Source of the DNA: an uncultured Collinsella sp.
GTDB lineage: Bacteria > Actinomycetota > Coriobacteriia > Coriobacteriales > Coriobacteriaceae
NCBI GenBank assembly: GCA_900757385.1
Contig: CAAENO010000053.1
Coordinates: 1-24,720, forward strand
Length of the DNA: 24,720 bases
Direction: 5' to 3'
The translations under genes and the position numbers were made by a program. Shown piece by piece: positions 1 through 7,855 of the stretch (positions are counted from its first letter, which is position 1; every line of letters begins with the position of its first letter). Below the pieces are notes generated by a model. The model was not told the origin of the DNA. It made no database searches and saw nothing but the letters and a program-made list of their open reading frames with translations.

Positions 1-564
1 AATGCCTCCGAGCGTGTCGAGCGCCGCCGCGATGGCGTCGCGATCGGTGGGGTCGTGCCAGTACATGGCGATGCGTTCGAGCGTCTCGACCTCGTCGATT
101 TTGCTGTCGATATTCATGTCGATCGGCGTTCGTGTGCGCTTGAGCGAAGCCGCGATGTGGGGGTCGCCGCCACAGAACTCATCCAGACGCCCGTATAGCG
201 AGCGGGGGAGGAAGCACTGCCCATCCGCGAAGATATCGAAGGTCACATCGTGGCCGGCGGCAATGCGATGGATGCGGTGGGCAATGCCACGGTCGAGCGG
301 ACGGCTCAAGATGCACGTGGCGCGCGAGGCGTCGGTGGGCGTATCCTCGTCGAGCTGCCAGACGCTGGCGCCGTTGGCACAGACCGCGTAGTGCACGGCG
401 GGATGGGCGAGAATGGGCTTAAAGATGCCCGACAGTGGACGTCCCGTGCAGGGAACAAACTCGATGCCACGACGTGCGAGCTCGTCGAGCATCGCCCAGG
501 TGGCATCGCTCATTTGCTTATCGCTCGTCAGCAGCGTCCCATCCATATCGGAAAACACAATCAT
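1..564 (-). CDS. HAD-superfamily (Cof-type) phosphatase, 3' end outside the window
   Basis: The first 188 codons of a minus-strand gene run to the window edge, so the C-terminus is missing. The start is the ATG at 562-564, preceded by an AAAGGG ribosome-binding site. Residues 6-10 are DMDGT, the HAD nucleophile motif DxDGT, followed by a Cof-type N-terminus (TLLTSDKQ) and a TGRP motif near residue 40, which holds the second HAD motif region. This family hydrolyses small phosphorylated metabolites such as sugar phosphates or flavin nucleotides in the cytoplasm; the substrate cannot be read from sequence. It lies downstream of citrate synthase on the same strand, with a strong terminator between them and no clear promoter of its own, so it may be expressed by read-through or from an unrecognised promoter. 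Confidence 0.88.
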   Translation of the reverse strand, partial: MIVFSDMDGTLLTSDKQMSDATWAMLDELARRGIEFVPCTGRPLSGIFKPILAHPAVHYAVCANGASVWQLDEDTPTDASRATCILSRPLDRGIAHRIHRIAAGHDVTFDIFADGQCFLPRSLYGRLDEFCGGDPHIAASLKRTRTPIDMNIDSKIDEVETLERIAMYWHDPTDRDAIAAALDTLGGI

Positions 565-589
565 TTGATGCAGCCCTTTCTACTGGCAT

Positions 590-627
590 AAAAAGCGTGG
601 CCGAGGGCTTGGGTCCCTGGCCACGCT
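590..627 (-). terminator. Intrinsic terminator of the ACT-citrate synthase unit
   Basis: Read on the minus strand, a 9-bp perfect stem (AGCGTGGCC with GGCCACGCT, 594-602 and 619-627) is followed by TTTTT. The loop contains a further 4-bp pairing (604-607 with 615-618). It lies just after the citrate synthase stop and just before the HAD gene start. Confidence 0.85.
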
Positions 628-650
628 CGAGTTCTATAACGGTCCGCGTC

Positions 651-2069
651 CTAGCGGTCGGCGAGCGGCTTGTACTCCAGCGGCTCGATCACCGGACGAT
701 AGGCGGGGCGGATGATACGGTGCGCGCAGAAGAGCTCTTCCATGCGGTGTGCCGACCAGCCGGCCATGCGGGCGACGGCGAATAGCGGCGTAAAGAGCGT
801 TTCGGGCACGCCGAGCATCTTGTAGATAAAGCCCGTGTACAGGTCGATGTTGGCGCAGATGGGCTTGGTCATGCCGTGGTCGCGCATGACCTGGGGTGCC
901 AGGCGCTCGATGCGCTCGATGAGCGCGAACTCATCGCCCAGGTTCTTCTTGGCGGCAAGTGTGCGCGCGTAACGACGGCAGACCTCGGCGCGCGGGTCGC
1001 TGAGCGTATAGACGGCGTGGCCCATGCCGTAGATGAGGCCCGTGCCGTCGAAGGCCTGCTTGTCGAGGATCTTGCCCAGGTAGGCCGCGACCTCGTCCTC
1101 GTCCTCCCAGTTGGAGACATGCGCGCGGATGTCCTCGTGCATAGACACGACCTTGGCATTGGCACCACCGTGGCGCGGGCCCTTGAGCGAGCCGATAGCC
1201 GCGGCGTAGGCGGAATACGGGTCGGTGGCCGAAGACGACAGCACGCGGCAAGCGAAGGTGGAGTTGTTGCCGCCGCCGTGCTCGGCATGCAGCATGAGCA
1301 TAACGTCGAGCAGCATCGCCTCATCGCGGGTGAACGCCATGCCGCCGCGCAGGACCTGTAGGATGGTCTCGGCGGTGGAGAGACCGGGCGTGGGGTGCGG
1401 CACGTGAACCTCGGAGCCGCGAAGCTTGGCGACCGAGGCCATGTGTGCGAAGGCGGCGATGCGCGGGAGACGTGCGAGCATGGAAATGGCGACGTCGATT
1501 TCGTGCTCGGGCGTGATCACGTCTGGTTCGGCATCGAAGGCGTAGAGCAGCAGTACGGCGCGCTGGAGCACGTTCATGATGCTCGACGATACCGTGGTCA
1601 TAGGGAACTCTTTAACGTACTCGTCGCTCAGATGTCTAAAGGCGCCCAGGCGCTCGCAAAAGCCGTCGAGCTCTTCCTTGTTGGGCAGCGAACCCGTGAT
1701 AAGCAGATAGGCGACTTCCTCGTAGCCGTAGCGATTCTCGGCCTGGGCATTGTTGACCAGATCCTCGATGCTGTAGCCGCGAAGCGTGAGCTTGCCCTGA
1801 TCGGGCACGACCTTTCCGTCGACCTTGTTGTAGCCGTGCACATCCGAGATACGAGTGAGGCCCGCGACCACGCCCGAGCCGTCGGCATTGCGCAGGCCGC
1901 GCTTGACATTGTGCTCTTCGAACAAGCCCTCGTCATAAGGGTCGGTCGGCAGGCCGTGGTAGAGGCTTTCGCTCTCAGACGAAATCTGGCGGCTTGCTTC
2001 GTAATCCAGAACCAGTCGGCTCAAGTGGTCATCGAAGCGGTAATAGATTTTCTTGGCGTCGTAGGCCAT
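651..2069 (-). CDS. gltA: Citrate synthase
   Basis: This 472-residue protein condenses acetyl-CoA and oxaloacetate to citrate, the entry step of the citric acid branch; in a fermentative gut actinobacterium that branch probably feeds glutamate synthesis (inference). The family motifs are all present: LHAEHGGGN (H264), GPRHGGAN (H300), YGMGHAVY (H351) and NIDLYTG (D409). H300, H351 and D409 match the catalytic His-His-Asp triad of E. coli citrate synthase, with similar spacing. An N-terminal extension of about 60 residues precedes the core, as in other long anaerobe citrate or 2-methylcitrate synthases, so activity with propionyl-CoA cannot be excluded. The ACT-domain gene lies 78 bases upstream on the same strand, probably in one transcript ending at the 590-627 terminator. 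Confidence 0.95.
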   Translation of the reverse strand: MAYDAKKIYYRFDDHLSRLVLDYEASRQISSESESLYHGLPTDPYDEGLFEEHNVKRGLRNADGSGVVAGLTRISDVHGYNKVDGKVVPDQGKLTLRGYSIEDLVNNAQAENRYGYEEVAYLLITGSLPNKEELDGFCERLGAFRHLSDEYVKEFPMTTVSSSIMNVLQRAVLLLYAFDAEPDVITPEHEIDVAISMLARLPRIAAFAHMASVAKLRGSEVHVPHPTPGLSTAETILQVLRGGMAFTRDEAMLLDVMLMLHAEHGGGNNSTFACRVLSSSATDPYSAYAAAIGSLKGPRHGGANAKVVSMHEDIRAHVSNWEDEDEVAAYLGKILDKQAFDGTGLIYGMGHAVYTLSDPRAEVCRRYARTLAAKKNLGDEFALIERIERLAPQVMRDHGMTKPICANIDLYTGFIYKMLGVPETLFTPLFAVARMAGWSAHRMEELFCAHRIIRPAYRPVIEPLEYKPLADR

Positions 2070-2147
2070 GTGCGCTCCTCTCCGGGCCGTGTGGGGGCGG
2101 CGTGCTTGAGTGCAGATGCGCCGGCCTGTTCCTGCACGGCCTGTTCG

Positions 2148-2435
2148 CTACAGGCGGTACATAAAGTTAAAGACGTCCTCGCGCTGGATGGACACGTTGA
2201 CGCCCGAAAGCTCGCCGGCCTCGGCCAGGGCCTTCTGCAGCTCAGCGAAGTCGAGCTTGGACTCGGCGGTATCGGCCAGCATGGTCATGGTGAAGATGTC
2301 CTCGATAATGGACTGCGTGATGTCGCGGATGTCGACGTTGGCCTCGCCCAGGACACGGGTGACGCCGGCGACGATGCCGGGGCGGTTCTTGCCAAGGACG
2401 GTGATGACGATACGGGAGGACGAGATCTCGGCCAT
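2148..2435 (-). CDS. ACT-domain protein (UPF0237 family)
   Basis: This 95-residue protein is essentially one ACT domain. It starts MAEISSSRIVITVLGKNRPG, where the GKNRPGIVAGVTRVL stretch is the typical first loop and helix that bind small ligands such as amino acids, followed by ANVDIRDITQS. It resembles the stand-alone UPF0237 ACT proteins of Gram-positive bacteria, which are about 88-95 residues long and of unknown ligand. A GAAAGGG ribosome-binding site precedes the ATG. It lies just upstream of citrate synthase on the same strand, which suggests a regulatory link to amino-acid or carbon metabolism, but that is inference only. Confidence 0.9.
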   Translation of the reverse strand: MAEISSSRIVITVLGKNRPGIVAGVTRVLGEANVDIRDITQSIIEDIFTMTMLADTAESKLDFAELQKALAEAGELSGVNVSIQREDVFNFMYRL

Positions 2436-2832
2436 GGGAAACCCTTTCGCGTGGTTGCGGCGCGCGCGGGGCGCTCCGCTACGGTACAGTGTTCATCATT
2501 GTACCTGTCTGGCGCCAAAAGAGGTGCGCTTACAGCGGCGTTACACGTCTGCAACATGAGCGTAAGGGGGAAGGCCGTACGGGGAAGAGCCGTCTGGCGC
2601 GTGTCCGGCTCGTGTTGGGTTGATTTCCGATCTCAGCCGAACACATTGAGCGGACAGGCCGTTCCCGCAGTCAGCCGAACGCCTCCGACGGCTGATTCCG
2701 AACTGGAAGCGGAGGGCATCCCCGCCCTTCGGTAGGGGATACCGCTCCGCGGCGCATGCCGCGGGCGGCGCCCCTATCGGACCACCGTGACCTCAGTTGG
2801 GATGGGCCCAGCACTGCCGCGTACTCGGTGAG
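2436..2832 (-). other. Gene-free region with promoter-like motif and clustered dyads
   Basis: No credible gene is seen in these 397 bases. A minus-strand TACAAT (2498-2503) could be the -10 box for the ACT gene, but no good -35 lies at the right distance. The half next to the integrase is crowded with symmetry: a 10-bp direct repeat TCAGCCGAAC (2633-2642 and 2671-2680), an inverted repeat TCAGCCG/CGGCTGA (2671-2677 and 2689-2695), a hairpin with arms at 2708-2712/2742-2746 and 2718-2723/2735-2740, and CCGCGGC/GCCGCGG (2747-2753 and 2758-2764). Such clusters are compatible with integrase arm or attachment sites, but no duplicated core was found. Confidence 0.45.
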
Positions 2833-3558
2833 CTAGAGCCAACTGTTCGTCTTCACGTCGCGTATGGCGATATTTCGGTCGTCCGGCTCGGTGATGCCGT
2901 AGCCGAACGCCTGGAGCGTCTCGATGGACTCCTGGATCCTCTGTTGGAACATGGGACCCGGATCGACCCTCGGCCCGAGGTGCCCGCGCCAAAGGCACGG
3001 CGTGGCGCGCAGCATGTTATGGATTTTGGAGATGGGCTCGATGTCGGCGTAGACGTTGAGCGTCGCCATGGCGTCCTTGTGGCCGAGGATCGATTGGAGC
3101 GCCTTGATATCGCCGCCTTGGCGGATCCACTGCGTTGCGAACGTGTGGCGAAGGCCGTGGAACGTGATCAGCTCGTCGTTGGTGCCCATGAGGCCGTTGG
3201 TCTCCGAGAACGTCTTGAACGCCCTGCGGATATAGCTTGTCGTCGCGAAGGTCGCGCCCGGCTCCGACAGGATGTAGCAGTCCCCGATCTCGACCGCCCC
3301 GGTAAGGCCGCGCAAGCGCAGCTTTCCGCAGTCGATCTCGTGGGTCTCCTTCAGGAAGGGGAGTAGGCCGACCGGGTCGATGGGGATACCCCTGGCGTCA
3401 TGGGTCTTGGTGTCCTTGATGAACGAACCCATTCCCTTCGCGTACGCCACCGAGTGTCTGATCGAGATCAGGCCCGTCTCGAAATCCACATCGCACCACC
3501 GAAGGCCGCAGACCTCGCCGATTCGCATCCCCGTGTGCAGGGCGAGTACGACCGCCCT
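2833..3558 (-). pseudogene. Tyrosine recombinase (phage-type integrase), N-terminal half missing
   Basis: Only the catalytic domain is present. Counting from the first ATG (3526-3528), the catalytic residues are R2 (TGMRIGE), K41 (TKTHDARGIP), H124 and R127 (HGLRH), H150 (LGHKD) and the nucleophile Y160 (NVYADIE). The recognisable domain reaches ten codons further upstream (RAVVLALHTG), where it meets a TAG that is the stop of the repressor gene, in the same frame. The arm-binding and core-binding domains usual in integrases (about 150-170 residues) are absent, and R2 would sit at the extreme N-terminus of any product, so activity is doubtful. About 70 residues follow the tyrosine, longer than usual. 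It is most simply a remnant of a mobile element at the edge of the accessory block. Confidence 0.8.
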
Positions 3559-3810
3559 CTAATCCTCGGCGGACCAATCGAGTCCGAACTCCTTTCGGGC
3601 ATCCTCTTCGCTCATGACTTCGAGAAGGTCTCCGGGTTGGCAACGAAGGGCGAGGCATAGCTGCTCGAGTGTGTTGAAGCGAATGCCGCGAATATGCCCT
3701 TTTTTAATACGGGACAGGTTCACGGGCGTGGTTCCAATCCTTTCGGCAAGTTCGTTCGAGGAAATCTTTCGCTCGGCCATGATCTTGTCGAGGCGAATAA
3801 TTACGGGCAT
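3559..3810 (-). CDS. XRE-family (YozG-like) transcriptional regulator
   Basis: This 83-residue protein is one Cro/CI-type helix-turn-helix domain: MPVIIRLDKIMAERKIS, then SNELAERIG and TPVNLSRIKKG (about residues 18-40), ending with the family signature CQPGDLLE. Small regulators of this type are commonly paired with DUF2975 membrane proteins, and here a DUF2975 gene ends nine bases upstream in the same operon. An AAGGA ribosome-binding site precedes the ATG. The last 15 or so residues (MSEEDARKEFGLDWSAED) extend beyond the usual end of the family. It could repress its own operon and the divergent peptide operon through the palindrome at 4370-4388; that is inference from position. Confidence 0.9.
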   Translation of the reverse strand: MPVIIRLDKIMAERKISSNELAERIGTTPVNLSRIKKGHIRGIRFNTLEQLCLALRCQPGDLLEVMSEEDARKEFGLDWSAED

Positions 3811-3819
3811 GGCGTTTCC

Positions 3820-4332
3820 TTATGCAATCTCGTCGGAGTCGAGGTACAGCTCTCGGGCGTACAAGAAGAGCTGGGAAAGCATGAACAGGACGATGCCGAG
3901 AACCAGAGAGGTCCAATCGAATGATGAAGCGATCTCTTGGGCGCCGACGGCCCCCTCGCCGCCAAACATCGAAACGGAGGTTTTGAGTGAGCCGGCGTAG
4001 AGGCTGGTGGCAGCTTGAACAACGAAGAGAATGCCGAGCACCTTCAAGCATGTCGCAGACCCTTTCTTGAAGGGGTCTCCGCTCTTGATCGTCCACACGA
4101 GAACGGCGCTGAGGATGGTCGTAGCGATACCGATGACGGCAGGGACCAATGTCGAGATCGCAAGGGCTGGATACGCGGGGGAGTCTGCAATTACAGGGTT
4201 GTCGAGCACTTCGATTGCTGGCTTTAAGGAGAACGCCACTTGTGCGATGGCGGTGGCGCAAAGGGTCGCAGAGGCTATCGCACATGCGATGCGGAAGGAA
4301 TGAAGCCGGGGAGTGCGATTGTCGGAACTCAT
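3820..4332 (-). CDS. DUF2975-family membrane protein
   Basis: This 170-residue protein has four predicted membrane helices (about residues 13-35, 54-80, 95-115 and 142-161). The SGDPF element after the second helix and the overall size fit DUF2975, a family of unknown function usually encoded next to a small XRE regulator, as here. A GGAGG ribosome-binding site lies just before the ATG. It is the first gene of a two-gene operon transcribed away from the peptide operon. By context it may sense membrane state for the adjacent regulator or protect against the neighbouring peptide, but neither role can be shown from sequence. Confidence 0.8.
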   Translation of the reverse strand: MSSDNRTPRLHSFRIACAIASATLCATAIAQVAFSLKPAIEVLDNPVIADSPAYPALAISTLVPAVIGIATTILSAVLVWTIKSGDPFKKGSATCLKVLGILFVVQAATSLYAGSLKTSVSMFGGEGAVGAQEIASSFDWTSLVLGIVLFMLSQLFLYARELYLDSDEIA

Positions 4333-4369
4333 AATAACCTCCGAAGAATTTAAAAAACTCAGGTTACTT

Positions 4370-4404
4370 TTTAACAGTTTATGTTAAATTGACTTTGCCG
4401 GCAA
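4370..4404 (-). promoter_or_regulatory. Divergent control region with palindromic operator candidate
   Basis: On the minus strand, TTGCCG (4399-4404) and TAAACT (4376-4381) are separated by 17 bases and could be the -35 and -10 boxes for the DUF2975/XRE operon. The -10 sits inside a perfect 7-bp inverted repeat, TTTAACA-N5-TGTTAAA (4370-4376 and 4382-4388), so a bound dimer would block the promoter. On the plus strand a TTGACT (4389-4394) abuts the palindrome and could be the -35 box for the peptide operon, but the best -10 (CATACT, 4415-4420) is 20 bases away, which is too far for a strong promoter. Confidence 0.5.
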
Positions 4405-4452
4405 GTAATCACAGCATACTGCAACCGAAACCCCTCTAGATTGGAGAGGATT

Positions 4453-4818
4453 ATGTTCAGTACTGTTAAGTCGTGTAAGCTCTTGGTTTTCCTCGGCCTC
4501 GCTCTTTGTCTGTTGCTGCCGGGAGCCCCCGCTTTTGCGGATACCCCGATGCCTCCTTCCCAGGAGAGCAGCCAGTGTGCCCTCGTTGAGCCCCTCGGGT
4601 ATACGGACGACGTCGTCGATACCTACTGGAGCTACAGCTGTCCTCGCGGCGTAAGCGGGCACAGCATCTCGATGTTCAACATCTCTTACAAGACGATCTC
4701 CTACCGAAATGGCTATCGCCGATCCGCGCATCATAGGGAATCCCGCCTCGCTGCAATGTGCTCCTGTGGTGTTCTTGGCACAACTGATAAATGGCAATTT
4801 GTCTATAGCACCTACTAG
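4453..4818 (+). CDS. Putative secreted bacteriocin, lactococcin 972-like
   Basis: This 121-residue protein has a Sec signal peptide: Lys near the start, a hydrophobic core LLVFLGLALCLLLPG, and an AFA cleavage motif predicting cleavage after A29, leaving about 92 residues. The mature part carries features like the lactococcin 972 family: an early aromatic W-S-Y (59-61), a Gly/Ser stretch, YKT followed by Ser/Tyr (79-84), basic residues, and a C-terminus rich in aromatic residues (WQFVYSTY). The usual Trp-Ala-Lys-Ala element is not conserved. Four Cys (42, 63, 103, 105) could form disulfides. Genes for a large multi-spanning membrane protein and an ABC ATPase follow directly, which is the arrangement known for lactococcin 972 loci. 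ATG 4453 is preferred over an in-frame TTG at 4441, with GGAGAGG just before it. The resemblance is by eye; it could be another secreted peptide. Confidence 0.55.
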   Translation: MFSTVKSCKLLVFLGLALCLLLPGAPAFADTPMPPSQESSQCALVEPLGYTDDVVDTYWSYSCPRGVSGHSISMFNISYKTISYRNGYRRSAHHRESRLAAMCSCGVLGTTDKWQFVYSTY

Positions 4819-4828
4819 ATGCGAGGAA

Positions 4829-4858
4829 GGGCCGAGCATTTTGTTCGGCCCCTCTGTT
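4829..4858 (+). terminator. Hairpin after the peptide gene, possible attenuator
   Basis: GGGCCGA (4829-4835) pairs perfectly with TCGGCCC (4845-4851) across a 9-base loop, ten bases after the peptide stop codon. The tail CTCTGTT is only moderately T-rich, so termination would be partial. The permease gene lies just downstream. Confidence 0.45.
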
Positions 4859-4884
4859 CCGACTGGATGAGGTTAAGGTTGGCG

Positions 4885-7107
4885 ATGAATATGCTCAAAA
4901 TCTCGAAGGCGATCTTCAGGTCGCTTCTCTCCTCCAGGTTGCTCTGTGTTGTCGTTGTTGCGTTGATGGTTCTTTGTGCTCTGCCCGTCTTCAGGAGCGC
5001 GGCTGGCATCGACGGACGGGTCGAATACCTCGAGTCGGGAATAACCCGTGTTGAGCAGGAATTGTCAGCATCCTATGCGGATGCGCTTGTGAATGCGGGG
5101 GAGGACGGTGTCTATACCTCTTCATCAAGCATGCCCGCGCTTCTGTACCCTCTTGCCGCGGGACGTCTTATCTTGGCACCGCTCTCTCCCCTACTTCCGT
5201 TTCTGCAGATATCGGATGGAGAGTACACCTATTATGACGGATCGAAGGAGTACTTGCTATGGGTCGCAACGGCCGTTGCCGTCTCGTTCCTTGCCGCGCG
5301 TCTTAACAAACGTGAAAAGCTCATCATCCAGGCACCGATGGGCGAGCTGGGTAGACTTGTTGCATCGAGCGTATGGGCGAGTGTTTTTGCAATGCTTGCC
5401 GTCCTCGCCATCAATCTTCCAGGGATAATCGCCGCGCTTGTGAAGAATGGCCCGGGCTCGCCGTTCTATCCGATAGGCTACATTCAATATGCGACTCCGG
5501 TTATCAAACCGGCTTGGCTGGTGTTCGCGCAGACGGCCATCTTGCAATTCTTGGTGGCAGCGTTCATCTCGCTTGTCGTTCACCTTGCCGTGAAGATTGC
5601 CAATAACCCTACGCTTGGAATCGTGTTCGTATGTGCCCTGATGGGGGTGACGATGGTTCCCGGGTATTACGGAAGATCCATCGCTTTACGTGAGTTCGCC
5701 CTGTTGAATCCCCTTACGTATGCGAACACTGAGTTGACCGTCGGCGCCTATAGCCCGTACCCGACAACGCAGATAGTGAATCTGCCTGGACTTTGCTTCG
5801 AGCGTGGCGCGATTGCCCTCGTATGCGCAATCGGGATCGAGGTGCTGGCAATTAGCCTGCTTTGCGTTGCTGGAAAGAGCGGCTGCGCGTGCCCGATATC
5901 CCCGATTTGTCTTGAGAGAGGTTCCTTCACTGCATCGAGAACGGCAACTCGTTCGAGCGCTTGTGCCTCCGCCGTTGCATACGTAAGAACGATGGGGAAA
6001 CTGCTCCTGCGTTCTCCTACCCTCGCCGTATGCGCGATTGCAATGTCGACGACGATGCTGGCCCCGGCTCTGGTCGAGATGTTTCCTGACGCTGATAACG
6101 TTTCCGCTGTTCGGTATAGGGATGGGGAGCTCCGTTCAATAGATCGGTATCTAGAGCAGAACGCTGCGAATATGGACGTCGAGGGCAAAGCGGCCCTGGA
6201 AGACATGCGGGATGCTCTTTCGGGTTTCGTGTACGCGCCTATGCCTGCGGAGGGGTTTCGAAGCCTTGCGACGTACGAGCGCGCTCGAGGTGAGCTGGGC
6301 GCGGCAGATGCGACTCTCCTGCAATCGATCGGAATCGAGCCGGAGACTCCTTCTCGTGCGGAGGCGCGCGCCCTTCTGCTTGAGTCGATCGCGAGCTTGC
6401 CGGACCCCAAGGTTTACGAGTTAAGTACGAAGATGCCCCCATTAATCCTCCTTTCGTATCTCCAGGCAGCGCTTCCCTCCTTATTTTTGCTGTTGCCCGT
6501 GGTTGTCACATCGCTCGCGTGCACCCACCTGCAGTGTCGTTCCCTTCTGGTTCTCCAGATCCCCGCAACAGCGCATGTGCGTTTTCTGACGGCTGTTGCG
6601 CTGGCTCTCCTGCTTGGCTTGGTGTTGCTTTTGGTGTCGATGGTTCCCGCTGTCGTTGTGTCCGTGATTAAGAACGGTGCGGGTGGATCGGAGTATCCCG
6701 TCGCTCTCATTCGGGCGGGAGCTTCGACAACGTCCATGGTGGGGGAGGCGGTGTTGTGCAGTATTCCGTTGCTGGTCATGGCATACGGCGTGATTTCCGT
6801 CGTCGCTGCGTTGACAGCAGCGATTAGCCGCAACCCCGTTGTCACCGGAATGGTTTGCGCGGTTCTCTTGGTGTTGGGTTCGTTGAGCGCTCATGTTGAA
6901 AGCGTGGGCATGGGCGTCGCGCTGCTGGCTCCATTCGCCTCGTTTGATCCCGCTTCCCAGGTGGGGACGATTGGGTTCCTTGGGCGAGGGACGAACGCGA
7001 TGCCTTTTGGAGAGGTCGTCGGCGCATCGGGCGCTCTGCTGGTGGTCTTGGGCGCCGTATCTCCGTTGATGGTGCGCCTGAGTGTTCCAAAGATCGAAAG
7101 GGGATGA
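4885..7107 (+). CDS. Large duplicated ABC-type permease of the bacteriocin locus
   Basis: This 740-residue membrane protein consists of two similar halves. Each begins with a membrane helix after a short basic stretch (AIFRSLLSSRLLCVVVV near residue 10; GKLLLRSPTLAVC near residue 370), continues with an extracytoplasmic segment and then a bundle of membrane helices. Each bundle contains the same extracytoplasmic motif KNGxGxxxYP (about residues 187 and 596). In size and position it resembles the large integral membrane proteins linked to lactococcin 972 (the DUF1430/seven-transmembrane type), but I cannot assign it to that family with certainty. ATG 4885 has AAGG six bases upstream; an earlier in-frame ATG at 4819 would start inside the hairpin. 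It overlaps the ATPase region by the ATGA at 7104-7107, so the two are translationally coupled. Role: membrane half of an exporter or self-immunity pump. Confidence 0.8.
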   Translation: MNMLKISKAIFRSLLSSRLLCVVVVALMVLCALPVFRSAAGIDGRVEYLESGITRVEQELSASYADALVNAGEDGVYTSSSSMPALLYPLAAGRLILAPLSPLLPFLQISDGEYTYYDGSKEYLLWVATAVAVSFLAARLNKREKLIIQAPMGELGRLVASSVWASVFAMLAVLAINLPGIIAALVKNGPGSPFYPIGYIQYATPVIKPAWLVFAQTAILQFLVAAFISLVVHLAVKIANNPTLGIVFVCALMGVTMVPGYYGRSIALREFALLNPLTYANTELTVGAYSPYPTTQIVNLPGLCFERGAIALVCAIGIEVLAISLLCVAGKSGCACPISPICLERGSFTASRTATRSSACASAVAYVRTMGKLLLRSPTLAVCAIAMSTTMLAPALVEMFPDADNVSAVRYRDGELRSIDRYLEQNAANMDVEGKAALEDMRDALSGFVYAPMPAEGFRSLATYERARGELGAADATLLQSIGIEPETPSRAEARALLLESIASLPDPKVYELSTKMPPLILLSYLQAALPSLFLLLPVVVTSLACTHLQCRSLLVLQIPATAHVRFLTAVALALLLGLVLLLVSMVPAVVVSVIKNGAGGSEYPVALIRAGASTTSMVGEAVLCSIPLLVMAYGVISVVAALTAAISRNPVVTGMVCAVLLVLGSLSAHVESVGMGVALLAPFASFDPASQVGTIGFLGRGTNAMPFGEVVGASGALLVVLGAVSPLMVRLSVPKIERG

Positions 7108-7112
7108 TCTCG

Positions 7113-7853
7113 ATGATTGACCTTCAAACGCTGACGATCTCTTATGGAAAGAAGGTGCTCGTAGATTCGGTGAACGCTGAGTTTGCCCCGGGTACGGTCT
7201 ACGGTCTCGTCGCTCCGAACGGGCATGGAAAGACGACGTTGCTGCGTGCGATGGCAGGTTTGCCGGGTCCTCGCGTGGACGGGAGCATCGTTCTGGATGA
7301 GGTGCAGGGTACGGGTGCGAGAGAGGTCCGTTCTATGATCTTCTATGCACCTGGTGAGGGGACGCTGCTGTATCCCGGATTGCGTGCGGAAGATCACCTC
7401 AAGATGGTTTGCGATATGTGGCCGCATGCTCGCGATATCGAAGAGATAGTGGAACAAACGCAGATAGGCGAGTTCGCGAAGATGAGGATCCGCACTCTGA
7501 GCCAGGGCATGAAGCAGCAGCTTACCCTGGCGATTGCGTATGCGACGGGCGCGCGGTACCTTCTATTAGATGAGCCCATGAACGCGCTCGACCCCAGCAG
7601 GGTGGACTTGCATTCCGAGATTCTCAGGAAGCTGGCCGATTCTGGTACGTGCATCATCATGTCATCCCACATCTTGGATTCGGTCGATAGGCTGTGCGAT
7701 GAGATTCTGTTTTTGAAGGATGGGAGGCTCATTAGAAGCATTCCGCAAGATGATGCTGCGCCGAAGTCTCCTGGATCCCATTTCGCAAAGCCTGCCGGAC
7801 GCGCCGAGGGTGCGCTAAGCACGTATCGGCGACTCTACGAAAAGGGCGGGTAG
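7113..7853 (+). CDS. ABC transporter ATP-binding protein of the bacteriocin locus
   Basis: This 246-residue protein is a single complete ABC ATPase domain: Walker A APNGHGKT (34-41), signature LSQGMKQQ (from 129), Walker B LLLDEP (D153, E154) and switch histidine SSHILD (H186). It should power the permease encoded just upstream. ATG 7113 has GGGG nine bases upstream; ATG 7104 is also possible and would overlap the permease stop (ATGA), but its ribosome-binding site would touch the start codon. Its Walker A (VAPNGxGKTTLL) and signature (LSxGMKQQ) are shared with the ATPase part of the fusion gene at 8007-9815, so the two are close paralogues. It is most like ATPases of bacteriocin or lantibiotic export and immunity systems. 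Confidence 0.9.
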   Translation: MIDLQTLTISYGKKVLVDSVNAEFAPGTVYGLVAPNGHGKTTLLRAMAGLPGPRVDGSIVLDEVQGTGAREVRSMIFYAPGEGTLLYPGLRAEDHLKMVCDMWPHARDIEEIVEQTQIGEFAKMRIRTLSQGMKQQLTLAIAYATGARYLLLDEPMNALDPSRVDLHSEILRKLADSGTCIIMSSHILDSVDRLCDEILFLKDGRLIRSIPQDDAAPKSPGSHFAKPAGRAEGALSTYRRLYEKGG

Positions 7854-7855
7854 AA

